From Lachnospiraceae bacterium (GTDB lineage Bacteria; Bacillota; Clostridia; Lachnospirales; Lachnospiraceae), in the NCBI GenBank assembly GCA_016280395.1, contig JAEEGQ010000142.1:1-64000 (forward strand): DNA of 64,000 nt, written 5' to 3'. The position numbers and the translations under genes were made by a program. Below the pieces are notes generated by a model. It saw only the letters and a list, made by a program, of their open reading frames with translations. It did not search any database and had not been told where the DNA came from. This document shows, one piece after another, positions 50,142 to 59,207 of the stretch; position 1 is the first letter of the stretch; each line of letters opens with the position of its first letter.

Positions 50142-52343
50142 TTATCTTGTCAGTTCAAGGCCCTTGAGGATGTTCCCCACGTCAAGTATCAGGCTTATGG
50201 AGCCGTCACCGAGCTGCGTGCATCCCGACAGTCCCTTGATCTTCTTAATATACGGAGGAAGCGGCTTTACCACTATCTCCTGTTCGCTTATCAGGTCATC
50301 CACGAAGAATGCGGCCTTTGTGCCCTCGTACTCTGCGATGATGAAAGTTCCCTGTTCCACATCATCGAAGCCCTCGGAAAGATGATAATACTCCTTGAGC
50401 CTTATGACCGGATAACACTCGCCGCGGATCATGATGGATTCGTTGCCCTCGGGTTCAACGAGCAGATCCTTCTTTTCGATGCAGACAAATTCGCTGATGT
50501 CGCCTGTAGGCATGACATAAGAGGAACTGCCGATCTTTAAGATCACACCCTTCACTATCGCAAGTGTGAGCGGGATCTTTATCGTCATGGTGGAGCCTTC
50601 CCCGGGAACGCTGTCTATCTCAAGGCTTCCGCCGACATCCTGGATCGACTGCACCACAACATCCATTCCGACGCCGCGACCGGAATACTCGGTAACCTGT
50701 TCCTTTGTGGAAAAGCCCGGAAGGGTGATGAAATTGTAGATCTCCTTATCCGTAAGATCCTTTTCGTTCCTGTTGCCAAGCAGTCCGTTAGCCTTTGCTT
50801 TTGCAAGGATCTTGTCACGGTTTAAGCCGCCGCCGTCATCCTTGACTATGATCCAGACCTTGCCGCCCTCGTTCTTTGCTTCAAGAGTTATCTTGCCGCG
50901 CTGGGGTTTTGTGGTCTTTGCGCGCTCTTCCCTTGTCTCGATGCCGTGATCCACGGAATTTCGCACAAGGTGCATCAGCGGGTCGGATATATGTTCTATG
51001 ATATTCTTGTCCACCTCGGTATTTTCACCGATTATGTCAAGATCTATGTCTTTCCCGAGCTTTCTCGACACATCGAAGACGATCCTGTTCATTTTCTGGA
51101 AGGTAGGCGCAAGCGGCAGCATGCGCATGCCCATAACGACCTCCTGAAGGTCGCCTATTATCTTTCGAAGCTGTGCCGAAGCCTTCTGGAAATTGGGAAG
51201 CTCAAGGTTTATCCCCTGCAGATCCGGGTTGTTTACTACCACCGATTCGGCTATGACAAGCTCGCCCACAAGATCCATGATCTCGTCCATCTTGCTGACG
51301 TTAACGCTGATAAAGGTCTGCTTTGACGCTGAGGGAAGCGGCTTCTGTACGGCCTTTTCTTCTTTTACGTTCTTGTCCTCGGCCTTTTTGACCATATCCG
51401 ATACGGATACAGGCTTTTCCTCTGCGGGCGGGGCAAGCAATACTTCGCTCTCGGCAGGCTTCTTTTTGGACTTTCTCGTGCTCTTTTTCTTTGGCTGTTC
51501 CGCGGGCTCTTCGTCAAGGCTTATGACAACATCGCCTTTATCTCCCGTGCCCTGGCCGCCGTTTGCGTATTCCTCGGCGGAGATGCGCTCCACATCGATG
51601 TTCACAACGCCGGAGCTCTGGCCTATCATCCTCATCAGCTCTTCTTCATCGACAGAAGCCTTGATATAGAGGTGGAAGCCTTCGTTTATGATCACCTCCG
51701 CGACAGACTCATCCGTGATGAGCTCCTCGGGGATGTAATACATGTCGTCAACACGGTTCTTTAGCGAAAATACTGCCGTGTAGGCACGCACATTCGCCAT
51801 TTCCGTGTCGCTCCTGTACTTTATCGTAACATGGAAATAATTCGCGTTGCCGCTGACTGCGGGCGCAATATAGAAAACCTCGGGTCCTTTTGTACGCGTA
51901 TCCTTGGGAAGCGCGTCGCCGCCGTCGGTTATCTGCTTTTTAAGACGTTCGAGGAATGCCTTGTTTTTGGCCACAAGACTCTCGGAGCTGCCGTCGGGCT
52001 GCCCTCCGTCCCGTATCTTATCAAGCTCTGAGCTTATGAATTCGCACGAATCAAACACAAGCGCGACAACATCCGAAACAGGGATGTTGTCGGGCTTTGA
52101 TTCGCGGATATAGTAGAATACGTCCTCAAGGCTGTGGGCGCAGGTCGTGATGTCATTGTACATCATTATGCCCGATGAGCCTTTGAGTGTATGCATGATG
52201 CGGAATATTTCGTTTACGCCGGCCTCCGAAAGCTCTCCCGACTTGTCGCATTCCATTGCGAGATTTTCAAGGGTTTCGAGATTCTGGCTGCTTTCGTAAA
52301 GAAACATGTCAAGCATGCTCTCTGTAATGTATGATTCCGCCAT
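50142..52343 (-). CDS. cheA: Chemotaxis histidine kinase CheA
   Basis: 733 residues from MAESYITESMLDMFLYESS (GGAGGAAGGGA upstream). P1 with phosphorylated His in FRIMHTLKGSSGIMM; a CheY-binding P2 (EVFYIAPAVSGNANYFHVTIKY); a Lys/Glu-rich linker (KKKSTRKSKKKPAESE); P3 dimerisation; P4 ATPase with LVRNSVDHGIET, VKDDGGGLN and GRGVGMDVV; P5 CheW-like C-terminus. All catalytic boxes are intact. Confidence 0.96.
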   Translation of the reverse strand: MAESYITESMLDMFLYESSQNLETLENLAMECDKSGELSEAGVNEIFRIMHTLKGSSGIMMYNDITTCAHSLEDVFYYIRESKPDNIPVSDVVALVFDSCEFISSELDKIRDGGQPDGSSESLVAKNKAFLERLKKQITDGGDALPKDTRTKGPEVFYIAPAVSGNANYFHVTIKYRSDTEMANVRAYTAVFSLKNRVDDMYYIPEELITDESVAEVIINEGFHLYIKASVDEEELMRMIGQSSGVVNIDVERISAEEYANGGQGTGDKGDVVISLDEEPAEQPKKKSTRKSKKKPAESEVLLAPPAEEKPVSVSDMVKKAEDKNVKEEKAVQKPLPSASKQTFISVNVSKMDEIMDLVGELVIAESVVVNNPDLQGINLELPNFQKASAQLRKIIGDLQEVVMGMRMLPLAPTFQKMNRIVFDVSRKLGKDIDLDIIGENTEVDKNIIEHISDPLMHLVRNSVDHGIETREERAKTTKPQRGKITLEAKNEGGKVWIIVKDDGGGLNRDKILAKAKANGLLGNRNEKDLTDKEIYNFITLPGFSTKEQVTEYSGRGVGMDVVVQSIQDVGGSLEIDSVPGEGSTMTIKIPLTLAIVKGVILKIGSSSYVMPTGDISEFVCIEKKDLLVEPEGNESIMIRGECYPVIRLKEYYHLSEGFDDVEQGTFIIAEYEGTKAAFFVDDLISEQEIVVKPLPPYIKKIKGLSGCTQLGDGSISLILDVGNILKGLELTR

Positions 52344-52422
52344 TCCCTTCCTCCATACATTTGCCCGGACCAAAGGTATTCCCGGATCCGTGCGGTTTTT
52401 GCCCCGTAAGTCAAGTCACTTC

Positions 52423-52818
52423 TCAGGGAATGAGCTCTATCTTTCTTAATACGTTCTCAAACTTCTCCTGATCGATAGGCTTGCCGGCATAAGCAACGCA
52501 GCCGAGTTCGAACGCCTTCGACACGTTCCTGCTCTCGTTAAGCGCGGTCGTCATGATGATCTTAGCGCGTTTTTCCTCAGGGATGTTCTTTTCCTTTTCA
52601 ATGTCCCTTATGGCCTTGAGTGCCTGATATCCGTCCATAGCCGGCATCATGATGTCAAGGCAGACAAGATCGTAGCCCTCACCGGATTCAAGCGCCATAA
52701 GAAACGCATCCACAGCCTCAAGTCCGTCAACTGTGATATCGCACTCGCCAAACTTCGAAAGGAAGCGGAGCATAAATTTGCGGCTCGCGAAATCGTCTTC
52801 TGCAATCAATGTTTTCAT
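52423..52818 (-). CDS. cheY: CheY-like single-domain response regulator
   Basis: 131 residues. Phosphoacceptor Asp in VCLDIMMPAMDGYQALK, acidic pair in LIAEDDFASRKFM, Thr in IIMTTALNES and Lys in AYAGKPID. It may be the motor response regulator CheY or an auxiliary one; position inside the che operon favours a chemotaxis role. 79 bases separate it from cheA. Confidence 0.85.
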   Translation of the reverse strand: MKTLIAEDDFASRKFMLRFLSKFGECDITVDGLEAVDAFLMALESGEGYDLVCLDIMMPAMDGYQALKAIRDIEKEKNIPEEKRAKIIMTTALNESRNVSKAFELGCVAYAGKPIDQEKFENVLRKIELIP

Positions 52819-52848
52819 AAGGTTACCTCCATGATCCTGTAATTCCGG

Positions 52849-53883
52849 TCAATGCCGGATCTCACTGTATTTAAGTATTTCGTGTATTTTCTGCGGGATA
52901 TCGTCGAGAGACAGCTCGTCCTCAACACCGCCTTTATCCTTTGCCACCTTCGGCATTCCGTAAACAACGCATGAGCGCTCGTTTTCGCCTATGGTAAAGG
53001 CCCCGGCCTTTCGCATCTTCAAGAGCCCTTCCGCGCCGTCCGCTCCCATTCCTGTCAGGATCACGCCTATCGCGTTATGTCCCGCGGCCCTTGAAACGGA
53101 TTCGAACATCACATCCACCGAAGGACAGTGCCCGCTCACTTTCGGACCCTCCTGACAAGTTACCGCATATCCGTCGGCAGTCTTTACAACGCGCATCTGC
53201 AGCTCGCCGGGAGCAATAAGCACCGTCCCGCGCTCAACCGTATCGCCGTCCTTAGCCTCCCGCACGGTCACCTCGCACTCACGGTCAAGGCGTTCCGCGT
53301 ACATTTTCGTGAAGCCCGCCGGCATGTGCTGCACAACAACGGTGCCGGGATAATCCTTCGTAAAGGAGCTTATGACACTTAAAGTGGCTTCTGTTCCGCC
53401 TGTTGAGGCACCTATCGCTATTATCCTGCTGTCCGACGCATTAACCTGCCCGCCGCCGCTCCTTACCGTTTTGCGCGGTTTTACCGGAACATTTGCGATG
53501 GAAGCGATCTTTATCTTTGCATTGAGCTCGTTTTTTACAAAAAGCTCAAGCGACTCCGGCGACTGAAGCTGTGGTTTGTTCACGAAATCCACCGCTCCCG
53601 CAGCCATCGCGTCGAAAACGGCTTCGTTCAAAGAGCTTACCATAACGACCGGAATAGTGTACTGCGGCAGGAGCCGCCTTACAAACTCGATCCCGGACAT
53701 TCCCGGCATCTCAACATCCAGCGTCATGACATCAGGCCTGTATTTGATTATTGCGTCCCTTGCCTCGTAAACGTCGGCTGCCGCAGCCACCACCTCAAGC
53801 GAGGGATCGCTGTTTATCCCGTCTGTCAGGACTTCCCTGAACATCCTCGAGTCGTCGACGACAAGGACCCTTATCTTCCTCAT
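52849..53883 (-). CDS. cheB: Chemotaxis methylesterase CheB
   Basis: 344 residues. Receiver domain (VLVVDDSRMFREVL, MTLDVEMPGMSG) followed by the methylesterase domain with the Ser-His-Asp triad in IIAIGASTGGTEA, VVQHMPAGFT and LTGMGADGAEG. Removes or deamidates receptor methyl-ester sites for adaptation. Confidence 0.96.
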   Translation of the reverse strand: MRKIRVLVVDDSRMFREVLTDGINSDPSLEVVAAAADVYEARDAIIKYRPDVMTLDVEMPGMSGIEFVRRLLPQYTIPVVMVSSLNEAVFDAMAAGAVDFVNKPQLQSPESLELFVKNELNAKIKIASIANVPVKPRKTVRSGGGQVNASDSRIIAIGASTGGTEATLSVISSFTKDYPGTVVVQHMPAGFTKMYAERLDRECEVTVREAKDGDTVERGTVLIAPGELQMRVVKTADGYAVTCQEGPKVSGHCPSVDVMFESVSRAAGHNAIGVILTGMGADGAEGLLKMRKAGAFTIGENERSCVVYGMPKVAKDKGGVEDELSLDDIPQKIHEILKYSEIRH

Positions 53884-53916
53884 ACCCGTCTCCGTAATAT
53901 GTTTTACGCCGTCGTA

Positions 53917-54723
53917 TCACTTTTTATAGATCGAAGGCTGTATCATTTCGAAATCAAGCCCTTTTCTGTCGATGATCTCCGTTACGCCGATAAACAGATA
54001 GCCGCCGGGCTCCATTGCGTCATAAACCTTTTTTAAAAGCTCCCGCTTTGTGGCATCATCAAAATAGATCATGACATTACGAAGGAACACTATATGGAAC
54101 CTGCGCTTGAAATTAAAAGGACTCATGAGATTAAAGCTCCTGAAGAGCACCTGTCTTCTTATCTCATCACAGACCTTATATTTTCCGTCCTTCTGCGTTT
54201 CAAAATAATCGCGAAGCCACGCGGCAGGCAGGTTTCCGACACGTTCAGCGTCATAAATGCCGGCATTTGCGACCGTAAGTGCTTTTGTTGATATATCCGT
54301 CGCAAGGATCGTCGTATCCCACTTCTTCGCCTCGGGGCCGAAGAAATCCCGTATCGTCATGGCTATCGTGAAGGCTTCCTCACCGCTTGAAGCCGCGGCA
54401 GACCAGATCCCTAAGTCCCTGAACATGCTGTTCTTTTCGGCAAGCTCAGGCAGCGCCGTATCTTTTAAAAAACTAAAATGCTCGGGTTCCCTTAAGAAAA
54501 AAGTGTGGTTGGTCGTAAGGGAATTAACGAGGGTGGATACTTCCTCTCCGAGCGGATTTTTATATACCCGGGCAAGCAATTCCGAGCATGTCTCATAACC
54601 GCCCTTAGCCATAACGGAAGCAAGCCGTCCTTCCACGAGCGCTTTCTTTCCGGCCAGATCTACGCCATAATTTTGTTTTATAAACGAAACTATCTGCAAA
54701 AACTCTTTTTCGGTAAGAACCAT
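53917..54723 (-). CDS. cheR: Chemotaxis methyltransferase CheR
   Basis: 268 residues. NHTFFLREPEHFSFL, the SAM-binding IWSAAASSGEEAFTIAM (slightly diverged from the usual CSTGEE), ILATDISTKAL and VFLRNVMIYFD are CheR marks. First gene of the operon cheR-cheB-cheY-cheA-cheW-mcp, with AGGAAG ahead of the start. Confidence 0.95.
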   Translation of the reverse strand: MVLTEKEFLQIVSFIKQNYGVDLAGKKALVEGRLASVMAKGGYETCSELLARVYKNPLGEEVSTLVNSLTTNHTFFLREPEHFSFLKDTALPELAEKNSMFRDLGIWSAAASSGEEAFTIAMTIRDFFGPEAKKWDTTILATDISTKALTVANAGIYDAERVGNLPAAWLRDYFETQKDGKYKVCDEIRRQVLFRSFNLMSPFNFKRRFHIVFLRNVMIYFDDATKRELLKKVYDAMEPGGYLFIGVTEIIDRKGLDFEMIQPSIYKK

Positions 54724-54754
54724 AAGTACTTCCTGCGAACGGGTTTATATTATG

Positions 54755-54783
54755 ATTATACAATTTTCTTTTCTTTTTGTCAA
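54755..54783 (-). promoter_or_regulatory. Consensus sigma-A promoter of the chemotaxis operon
   Basis: Minus strand TTGACA (54778-54783), 17-base A-rich spacer, TATAAT (54755-54760), both exact consensus, 30 bases before cheR. Confidence 0.92.
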
Positions 54784-54855
54784 CTTGACTATGAACTCCA
54801 CGTTTTCGAAAAACAGCATGTTTTGAATGTGCGGGAGGAGGGATGAAGGTAAATG

Positions 54856-55052
54856 CCTGACCTGTGCCGGAGGAGACAGGGGGCCTTGCGGGGCCGGCTC
54901 GCGCCTTAGGTCGCGCTTCGTAGCGGAGACCCTGCGCCGAAGAGCGGCGCAGGGGCGCTAAACTCATGCTGCGCCTCCGGCTTGCATTCGTTAAGCGCCG
55001 ACGGCGCGACATATCCCCGCAAGGCCCCCTGTCTCCTCCGGCACCGGTCAGG
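54856..55052. repeat. Long-armed palindromic element B (197 bp)
   Basis: Two 38-base arms (54856-54893 and 55015-55052) are inverted complements with one mismatch; each contains AGACAGGGGGCCTTGCGGGG or its complement. The ~120-base interior is GC-rich and has smaller dyads such as CCTGCGCC/GGCGCAGG and GCGCCGACGGCGC. No gene is credible. It lies between the che promoter and the hisC terminator. Confidence 0.85.
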
Positions 55053-55075
55053 CCCCCCCGTCCCCCCCTGAAACC

Positions 55076-55112
55076 GCAAAAAAAAGCGCAGCCGCTAATC
55101 CTTGCGGCTGCG
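55076..55112 (-). terminator. Terminator after hisC
   Basis: GCGCAGCCGC and GCGGCTGCGC form a perfect 10-bp stem with an eight-base loop; eight T follow on the minus strand. Confidence 0.92.
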
Positions 55113-55145
55113 CCAAAGCACTCGTTATCACATATTTCTAAAGCT

Positions 55146-56204
55146 TCAGGTATTTATGATCTCGTAAAGAGCACAAAGCAGCTTCTCCATCTGCTCATCC
55201 GTTCCGACCGTGATCCTCAGGTAATCCTTTAACCGCGGCTTATTGAACCACCGCACAAAAATGTGCCTCTCCTTAAGTTCTGTAAAGATCCTCTCCGCAG
55301 GAACCTCCGGATGCGTCGCAAACAGGAAATTCGTGCTTGAATCATTGACCCTGAACCCGAGCTTCTTAAGCTCCTTTGCGGAATTCTCCCTGGTCCTTAT
55401 GATCCTTTCGCACGTCCTTTCAAAATACTCCCTGTCCTCTATGGCTGCAGGTCCAACAGCTGCGGAAAGCCTGTTTATCGTATATGAATTATACGAATTC
55501 TTCACATCATTCAGTGCGCGGATAAGCCTCCTGCTTCCAAAGGCATATCCAATGCGGAGTCCCGCAAGCGACCTTGACTTTGAAAAAGTCTGCACAACAA
55601 GCAGGTTCTCGTACTTATCAAGCAGGGGAAGCGCCGTCTCGGCTCCGAAATCAACATAGGCTTCATCCACGACAACAACCGAATCCGGATTGTTCTTAAC
55701 GATAAATTCCACAAACTCAAGCGGTTCAGCTATCGAGGTCGGAGCATTGGGATTACAGATGATCACGCCGCCGTTCTCGCGGACATAATCCTCCTTATGC
55801 ATCCTGAAATCCGCATCCAGCGGGATCTGCTCAAAGGGAACCCCGAAAAGCTTTGCCCAGACATCATAAAAAGAGTATGTTATATCCGGAAAGAGCACAG
55901 GCTTATCCGAATTAAAAAGAGCGCGGAAAGCGGTAGCCAGTACATCATCCGAGCCTACCCCCGCAAATATCCTGTCGGTTTCGATCCCGTAGAACTCCGA
56001 GAGTGCCAAAAGTACCGGTTCTGCGGAAACCGCCGGATAAAGTCTTAAGGTATCCGCATCAAAAGCCTTAAGCGCCTTTTCTACGCCCGGCGCCGGCGGA
56101 TACGGGTTCTCGTTTGTATTGAGCTTGATCATGTCCGGGAAAGACGGCTGGTCCCCCGGAACATAAGGATCGATCTGTATCAGGTTCTTTTCCCAATTAT
56201 TCAT
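55146..56204 (-). CDS. hisC: Histidinol-phosphate aminotransferase
   Basis: 352 residues from MNNWEKNLIQIDPYVPGDQP (GGAG eight bases upstream); the track adds 24 codons. PLP lysine in TFSKSRSLAGLRIGYAFG, the substrate-phosphate region IKLNTNENPYPPAPGV, ICNPNAPTSI and VVDEAYVDFG fit HisC of histidine biosynthesis. No other his gene is nearby. A related aromatic-aminotransferase role is possible. Confidence 0.88.
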   Translation of the reverse strand: MNNWEKNLIQIDPYVPGDQPSFPDMIKLNTNENPYPPAPGVEKALKAFDADTLRLYPAVSAEPVLLALSEFYGIETDRIFAGVGSDDVLATAFRALFNSDKPVLFPDITYSFYDVWAKLFGVPFEQIPLDADFRMHKEDYVRENGGVIICNPNAPTSIAEPLEFVEFIVKNNPDSVVVVDEAYVDFGAETALPLLDKYENLLVVQTFSKSRSLAGLRIGYAFGSRRLIRALNDVKNSYNSYTINRLSAAVGPAAIEDREYFERTCERIIRTRENSAKELKKLGFRVNDSSTNFLFATHPEVPAERIFTELKERHIFVRWFNKPRLKDYLRITVGTDEQMEKLLCALYEIINT

Positions 56205-56291
56205 ATCACGACTCCAATCCGTAAACCCTCTGTGTTTTCCCTTTGTCAGCTGCCTGCATTCCCGTCTGCCGGTCACCTGTCTGTTCCGGCA

Positions 56292-57497
56292 TCAGGTACC
56301 TGCATTCCCCTGCAGCCCATACTCTTTTGCAAGTTTTTCGAATGCGGGAACCGAACGCTCTATCATGGCGTGGTCAACGCAATATGCTATCCTCACATAC
56401 CCTGCGCACCCGAAAGACGAACCCGGCACAAGGAGCAGGTGGTACTTCTTTGCTGCCGCGGCAAACGCCTTGTCATCCTCTGTAGGACACTTCATGAACA
56501 GGTAGAACGCGCCGTCGGGCTTAACGCACGTAAACCCGAGCTTTGTAAGCGTTCCGTACAGGAGCCTGCGGTTACTGTCGTAAGCTTCAACATTTACCTT
56601 TGCGTCAAGACAACGCGCTACGGCAAGTTGCTGCAGCGAGGGCGCGTTAACGAACCCGAGTATCCTGTTTGCGACATTTGCGGCATTTATGATATCGCCG
56701 GCATCATCAAGCGAATCCGGAAGCACAAGGTAGCCTATGCGCTCGCCCGGAAGGGAAAGGGATTTGCTGAAGGAATAACCGACAATGGTATTTCCGTAGA
56801 ACTTTGTGACATAGGGCACTTCAACGCCGTCATAGACAAGCTCCCTGTAGGGCTCGTCCGAAATAAGATAGATTGACGTTCCAAACTTCTTTTCGGCGTT
56901 TTCAAGGGCCTCTGCGAGTTTCTTAAGTGTCTCCGCCGAATACACAACACCCGTGGGGTTATTGGGCGTATTGATGATGACCGCCTTAGTCTTTGCGGTA
57001 AGCATAGCCTCAAAAGCGGGAATATTCGGCTGGAACGTGCTTGTATCGGGCTCAACCGCAAGCAGCTTCCCGTCGAAATTGGAAACATAATTCTTATATT
57101 CGCCGAAATACGGGGCAAAGGTAAGCACCTCATCCCCGGGATTAAGCAGCGCCTTTAAGATAACGTTCAGGCCGCCTGCGGCGCCGACGGTCATAAGGAT
57201 ATTCCTTGTGTCAAAGGACGTGCCGAACCGCTTGTTGAGCGAATCCGCGATCGTCTTTCTCACATCCTCAAAGCCGGCATTGTTCATATAACCGTGGACA
57301 AGAGTGGGCTTTTCGTTGTCAAGGATGTCCTTCATCGCGTTCTTTATCTCTTCCGGCGGCTCTACGCTCGGGTTTCCGAGGCTGAAATCATAAACGTTTT
57401 CGGCCCCGAACTCCGCCGCCATCTTCTTTCCTTCTTCAAACATAGCCCTTATCACAGAACTGCCCTGTACAAGCGCTTTCATCCGTTCCGCTATCAT
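56292..57497 (-). CDS. PLP-dependent aminotransferase, class I (aspartate-type)
   Basis: 401 residues, GGAGGACAGGTT ahead of the ATG. Fold-type I signs: NVYDFSLGNPSVEPP, NTPNNPTGVVYSAETL, LISDEPYRELVYDGV, and PLP lysine in GYSFSKSLSLPGERIGYLV, ending with the substrate arginine region YVRIAYCVDHAMIERS. Clostridial proteins of this type are annotated as aspartate or aromatic aminotransferases; substrate is not decidable here. It lies between clpX and hisC in one direction. Confidence 0.88.
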   Translation of the reverse strand: MIAERMKALVQGSSVIRAMFEEGKKMAAEFGAENVYDFSLGNPSVEPPEEIKNAMKDILDNEKPTLVHGYMNNAGFEDVRKTIADSLNKRFGTSFDTRNILMTVGAAGGLNVILKALLNPGDEVLTFAPYFGEYKNYVSNFDGKLLAVEPDTSTFQPNIPAFEAMLTAKTKAVIINTPNNPTGVVYSAETLKKLAEALENAEKKFGTSIYLISDEPYRELVYDGVEVPYVTKFYGNTIVGYSFSKSLSLPGERIGYLVLPDSLDDAGDIINAANVANRILGFVNAPSLQQLAVARCLDAKVNVEAYDSNRRLLYGTLTKLGFTCVKPDGAFYLFMKCPTEDDKAFAAAAKKYHLLLVPGSSFGCAGYVRIAYCVDHAMIERSVPAFEKLAKEYGLQGNAGT

Positions 57498-57524
57498 AAC
57501 CTGTCCTCCGGTGTGTTTCGTAAT

Positions 57525-59120
57525 CTAAGCCTGTGGCTGTGGCTTTGCCTTTTCCTGTCCGCGCATATCGACTATGGGACCGCCTTTTTTGCGGATATAA
57601 TCGCCTGTTATGGTCACGCGTCCGATATTGTCGTCTTTCGGTATCTCAAACATGATATCGAGCATGAATTCTTCAATGATCGCACGCAGCGCGCGGGCAC
57701 CGGTCTTTTTCTCGATGGCAAGCTCCGCTATCGCTTCAAGTGCCGAATCGTCAAAGACAAGCTCCACCTCGTCCATAGCAAGGAGCTTCGAATATTGCTT
57801 CAGGATGGCATTCTTCGGCTCTGTCAGTATCCTCTTGTAGGATTCCTTAGTAAGACCGTTCAAAGCATAAACAACAGGGAGACGGCCGAGGAATTCGGGT
57901 ATCATGCCGTATTCGCGCAGATCCTCCGTTGTTACCTTTGAAAGAAGGTCGGGATCGTTGTCGTATTTATCCTTAAGGTCTGCGTCAAAGCCCATCGAAG
58001 AATGCTCGTTAAGGCGCTCCTTTATGATCCCGTCGAGATCAGGGAAGGCACCGCCGCAGATAAAGAGAATGTTCGTGGTATTTACGGTGGTCGAAGGCAC
58101 CATTGCGCTCTTGCTCGAAGCTCCAACGGGAACTTCAACATCGCTGCCTTCAAGAAGCTTCAGAAGCCCCTGCTGTACGGACTCGCCGCTCACATCACGG
58201 GAATTGGTGTTCCGCTTCTTTGCGATCTTATCTATCTCGTCAATAAAGACTATACCCTTCTCGGCGCGCTCAACATCATTGTCCGCTGCCGCAAGGAGCT
58301 TTGAGAGCACACTCTCAACGTCGTCACCGATATAACCCGCTTCGGTAAGCGTTGTTGCATCCGTTATCGCAAGCGGCACGTTAAGGATCTTTGCGAGAGT
58401 CTTTACAAGATAGGTCTTTCCGCAGCCTGTCGGGCCGATCATGAGCATGTTGGACTTCTCTATCTCGATGCCGTCGTCTTCGGGCGCCATAACCCGCTTA
58501 TAGTGGTTGTAAACTGCGACCGAGATCACTTTCTTTGCGTGCTCCTGGCCGATAACATATTCGTCAAGTTTTGATTTTATCACATGAGGCGGCGGAAGCT
58601 CGTCGATCTTAAGCTCCGGGACGGGCTCGGCCTCCTTTTTTTTCTTCTTTATGCGCTGGCTGCTCGGAACTTCGGGCATCATGGAACCAAAGTTCATGAT
58701 AAACCTCGGCAGGTGCGACATCACATTCGGCGGTATCTCGCCGTTTGAGGGCTTCTTTGTTCCGGGTTCTTTGGGTTTCTCACCGGTCTTTGTCTCACCG
58801 GGGTCGTCAGTGCCTGAGCCATCGTTCTTTTCTGTCACTTTGCCGCTTGTCCCGTCATCCGTAACGGCAGGGTTTCCCTGATCCGCAGGATTGGTCCTCA
58901 GATCAAAAGTAAACTGGCCTGTTCCGTCCTTCGGGAACATAAAACCAAGGTCGAGGCCCCCAAAGGGAAAGCCGCCGGCCATGCTGTCAAGCGTCCGCTG
59001 AAGGCATTCCCTGCAGATATGCAGGTTGCCCGGCAAATGAAGGAGCGGACCCGTTACACTCTCTGTTCGTCTGCACATCCCGCAGACATCTTCGTACTGC
59101 TTGTTGTCGTTGTCTTCCAA
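57525..59120 (-). CDS. clpX: ClpX-type AAA+ unfoldase with long linker
   Basis: 531 residues, about 100 more than usual. N-terminal zinc domain with CGMC and CREC, then a ~110-residue Gly/Pro/Lys/Thr-rich linker (GTSGKVTEKNDGSGTDDPG), then the AAA+ module: Walker A MIGPTGCGKTYLVKT, pore loop GYIGDDVES, Walker B GIVFIDEIDKIAKK, and a C-terminal domain ending VDMRGQEKAKPQPQA. The ClpP-docking loop reads SMGFDA in place of IGF. ClpP is not encoded nearby. It could be the main ClpX or a specialised paralogue. Confidence 0.88.
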   Translation of the reverse strand: MEDNDNKQYEDVCGMCRRTESVTGPLLHLPGNLHICRECLQRTLDSMAGGFPFGGLDLGFMFPKDGTGQFTFDLRTNPADQGNPAVTDDGTSGKVTEKNDGSGTDDPGETKTGEKPKEPGTKKPSNGEIPPNVMSHLPRFIMNFGSMMPEVPSSQRIKKKKKEAEPVPELKIDELPPPHVIKSKLDEYVIGQEHAKKVISVAVYNHYKRVMAPEDDGIEIEKSNMLMIGPTGCGKTYLVKTLAKILNVPLAITDATTLTEAGYIGDDVESVLSKLLAAADNDVERAEKGIVFIDEIDKIAKKRNTNSRDVSGESVQQGLLKLLEGSDVEVPVGASSKSAMVPSTTVNTTNILFICGGAFPDLDGIIKERLNEHSSMGFDADLKDKYDNDPDLLSKVTTEDLREYGMIPEFLGRLPVVYALNGLTKESYKRILTEPKNAILKQYSKLLAMDEVELVFDDSALEAIAELAIEKKTGARALRAIIEEFMLDIMFEIPKDDNIGRVTITGDYIRKKGGPIVDMRGQEKAKPQPQA

Positions 59121-59207
59121 AATGTTTCTCCGTTTGTCTTATGTCACCCTCAAAGAAAGTACCCGGGCCTTTAAGCTGAGGCTTTCGGCCCGGGGCTTTC
59201 GGGATGA

